This document shows positions 63,881 through 64,000 of a stretch of DNA of 64,000 nucleotides, in pieces. A model generated the notes under the pieces. It was given only the letters and a program-made list of their open reading frames with translations, was not told the origin of the DNA and searched no databases. The stretch comes from Periplaneta americana. Taxonomy: Eukaryota; Arthropoda; Insecta; Blattodea; Blattidae. Positions within the stretch are counted from its first letter, which is position 1; each line of letters opens with the position of its first letter. Position numbers and translations under genes: made by a program. Location of the stretch: the NCBI RefSeq assembly GCF_040183065.1, contig NC_091123.1, positions 14,352,501 through 14,416,500 on the forward strand. Reading direction: 5' to 3'.

Positions 63881-64000
63881 TTGTGACTATCTATCCACTC
63901 AAAACACTGAATCATAGAGTAAGTTTGCCGTTATGGTCCTAGCTGTAACATAATCCGATATTCCAGCTTTGTACAAACTTGATTTTATGAAGGCACGATT

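Noticed and set aside
1..64000. Bacterial operon, phage or plasmid segment
   Set aside because: No ribosome-binding-site/operon layout or bacterial genes. All recognisable proteins are eukaryotic transposon products.

Overview
This window looks like intergenic or intronic DNA from a large, repeat-rich, AT-rich arthropod genome. The mix of elements (non-LTR retrotransposons ending in TAAG repeats, several tRNA-derived SINE families, Helitrons, mariner, hAT, Harbinger and piggyBac-like non-autonomous elements, and Penelope-like elements) and the style of their proteins suggest a cockroach or termite, perhaps Periplaneta-like. That assignment is inference from memory, not a database match. There is no operon structure and no rRNA or functional tRNA gene. 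I see no intact multi-exon host gene.

Almost every recognisable protein is a decayed transposon product: LINE reverse transcriptase or RNase H, mariner/IS630, hAT and HARBI1-type transposases, Penelope reverse transcriptase and GIY-YIG endonuclease, and a DUF4817-like helix-turn-helix. The best host coding candidate is one GC-rich terminal exon on the minus strand at 62643-62834. It has a splice acceptor just upstream and a poly(A) signal downstream. A second candidate is a short THAP-like first exon present in two repeat copies (45082-45176 and 56808-56924).

Layout. 0.9-5.2 kb: SINEs, two head-to-head solo LTRs, fragments of LINE, hAT and Penelope elements. 6.5-10.4 kb: a dispersed repeat (Rep-A copy 1), a Harbinger relic, a LINE with a 12-bp target duplication. 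11.3-18.3 kb: three nested composites (foldback/LINE/SINE, mariner/Helitron, TTAA element/LINE). 18.5-24.7 kb: SINEs, a LINE, and a SINE split by a Harbinger element. 25-29 kb: a TA-flanked element, a higher-order satellite array and a SINE. 30-39.8 kb: Rep-A copy 2, LINE fragments, a Helitron, Penelope relics, two more TAAG-tailed LINEs, and a LINE split by a mariner foldback. 40.6-48.3 kb: a strongly rearranged zone with inverted duplications, Rep-A copy 3 carrying a hAT MITE, and two DUF4817-type elements. 48.6-55.5 kb: a LINE, a SINE and two multi-level nests. 56.7-64 kb: the second THAP repeat, two TTAA elements, a mariner relic and the putative host exon.

The dominant theme is nesting. 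In many cases a second copy in the window, or the other arm of an inverted repeat, supplies the empty site, so insertion order and target duplications can be read directly. I found no CRISPR, defence or biosynthetic system. The most novel-looking items are the DUF4817 element family, the head-to-head LTR pair, the twice-used Penelope target, the THAP repeat and the isolated host exon.
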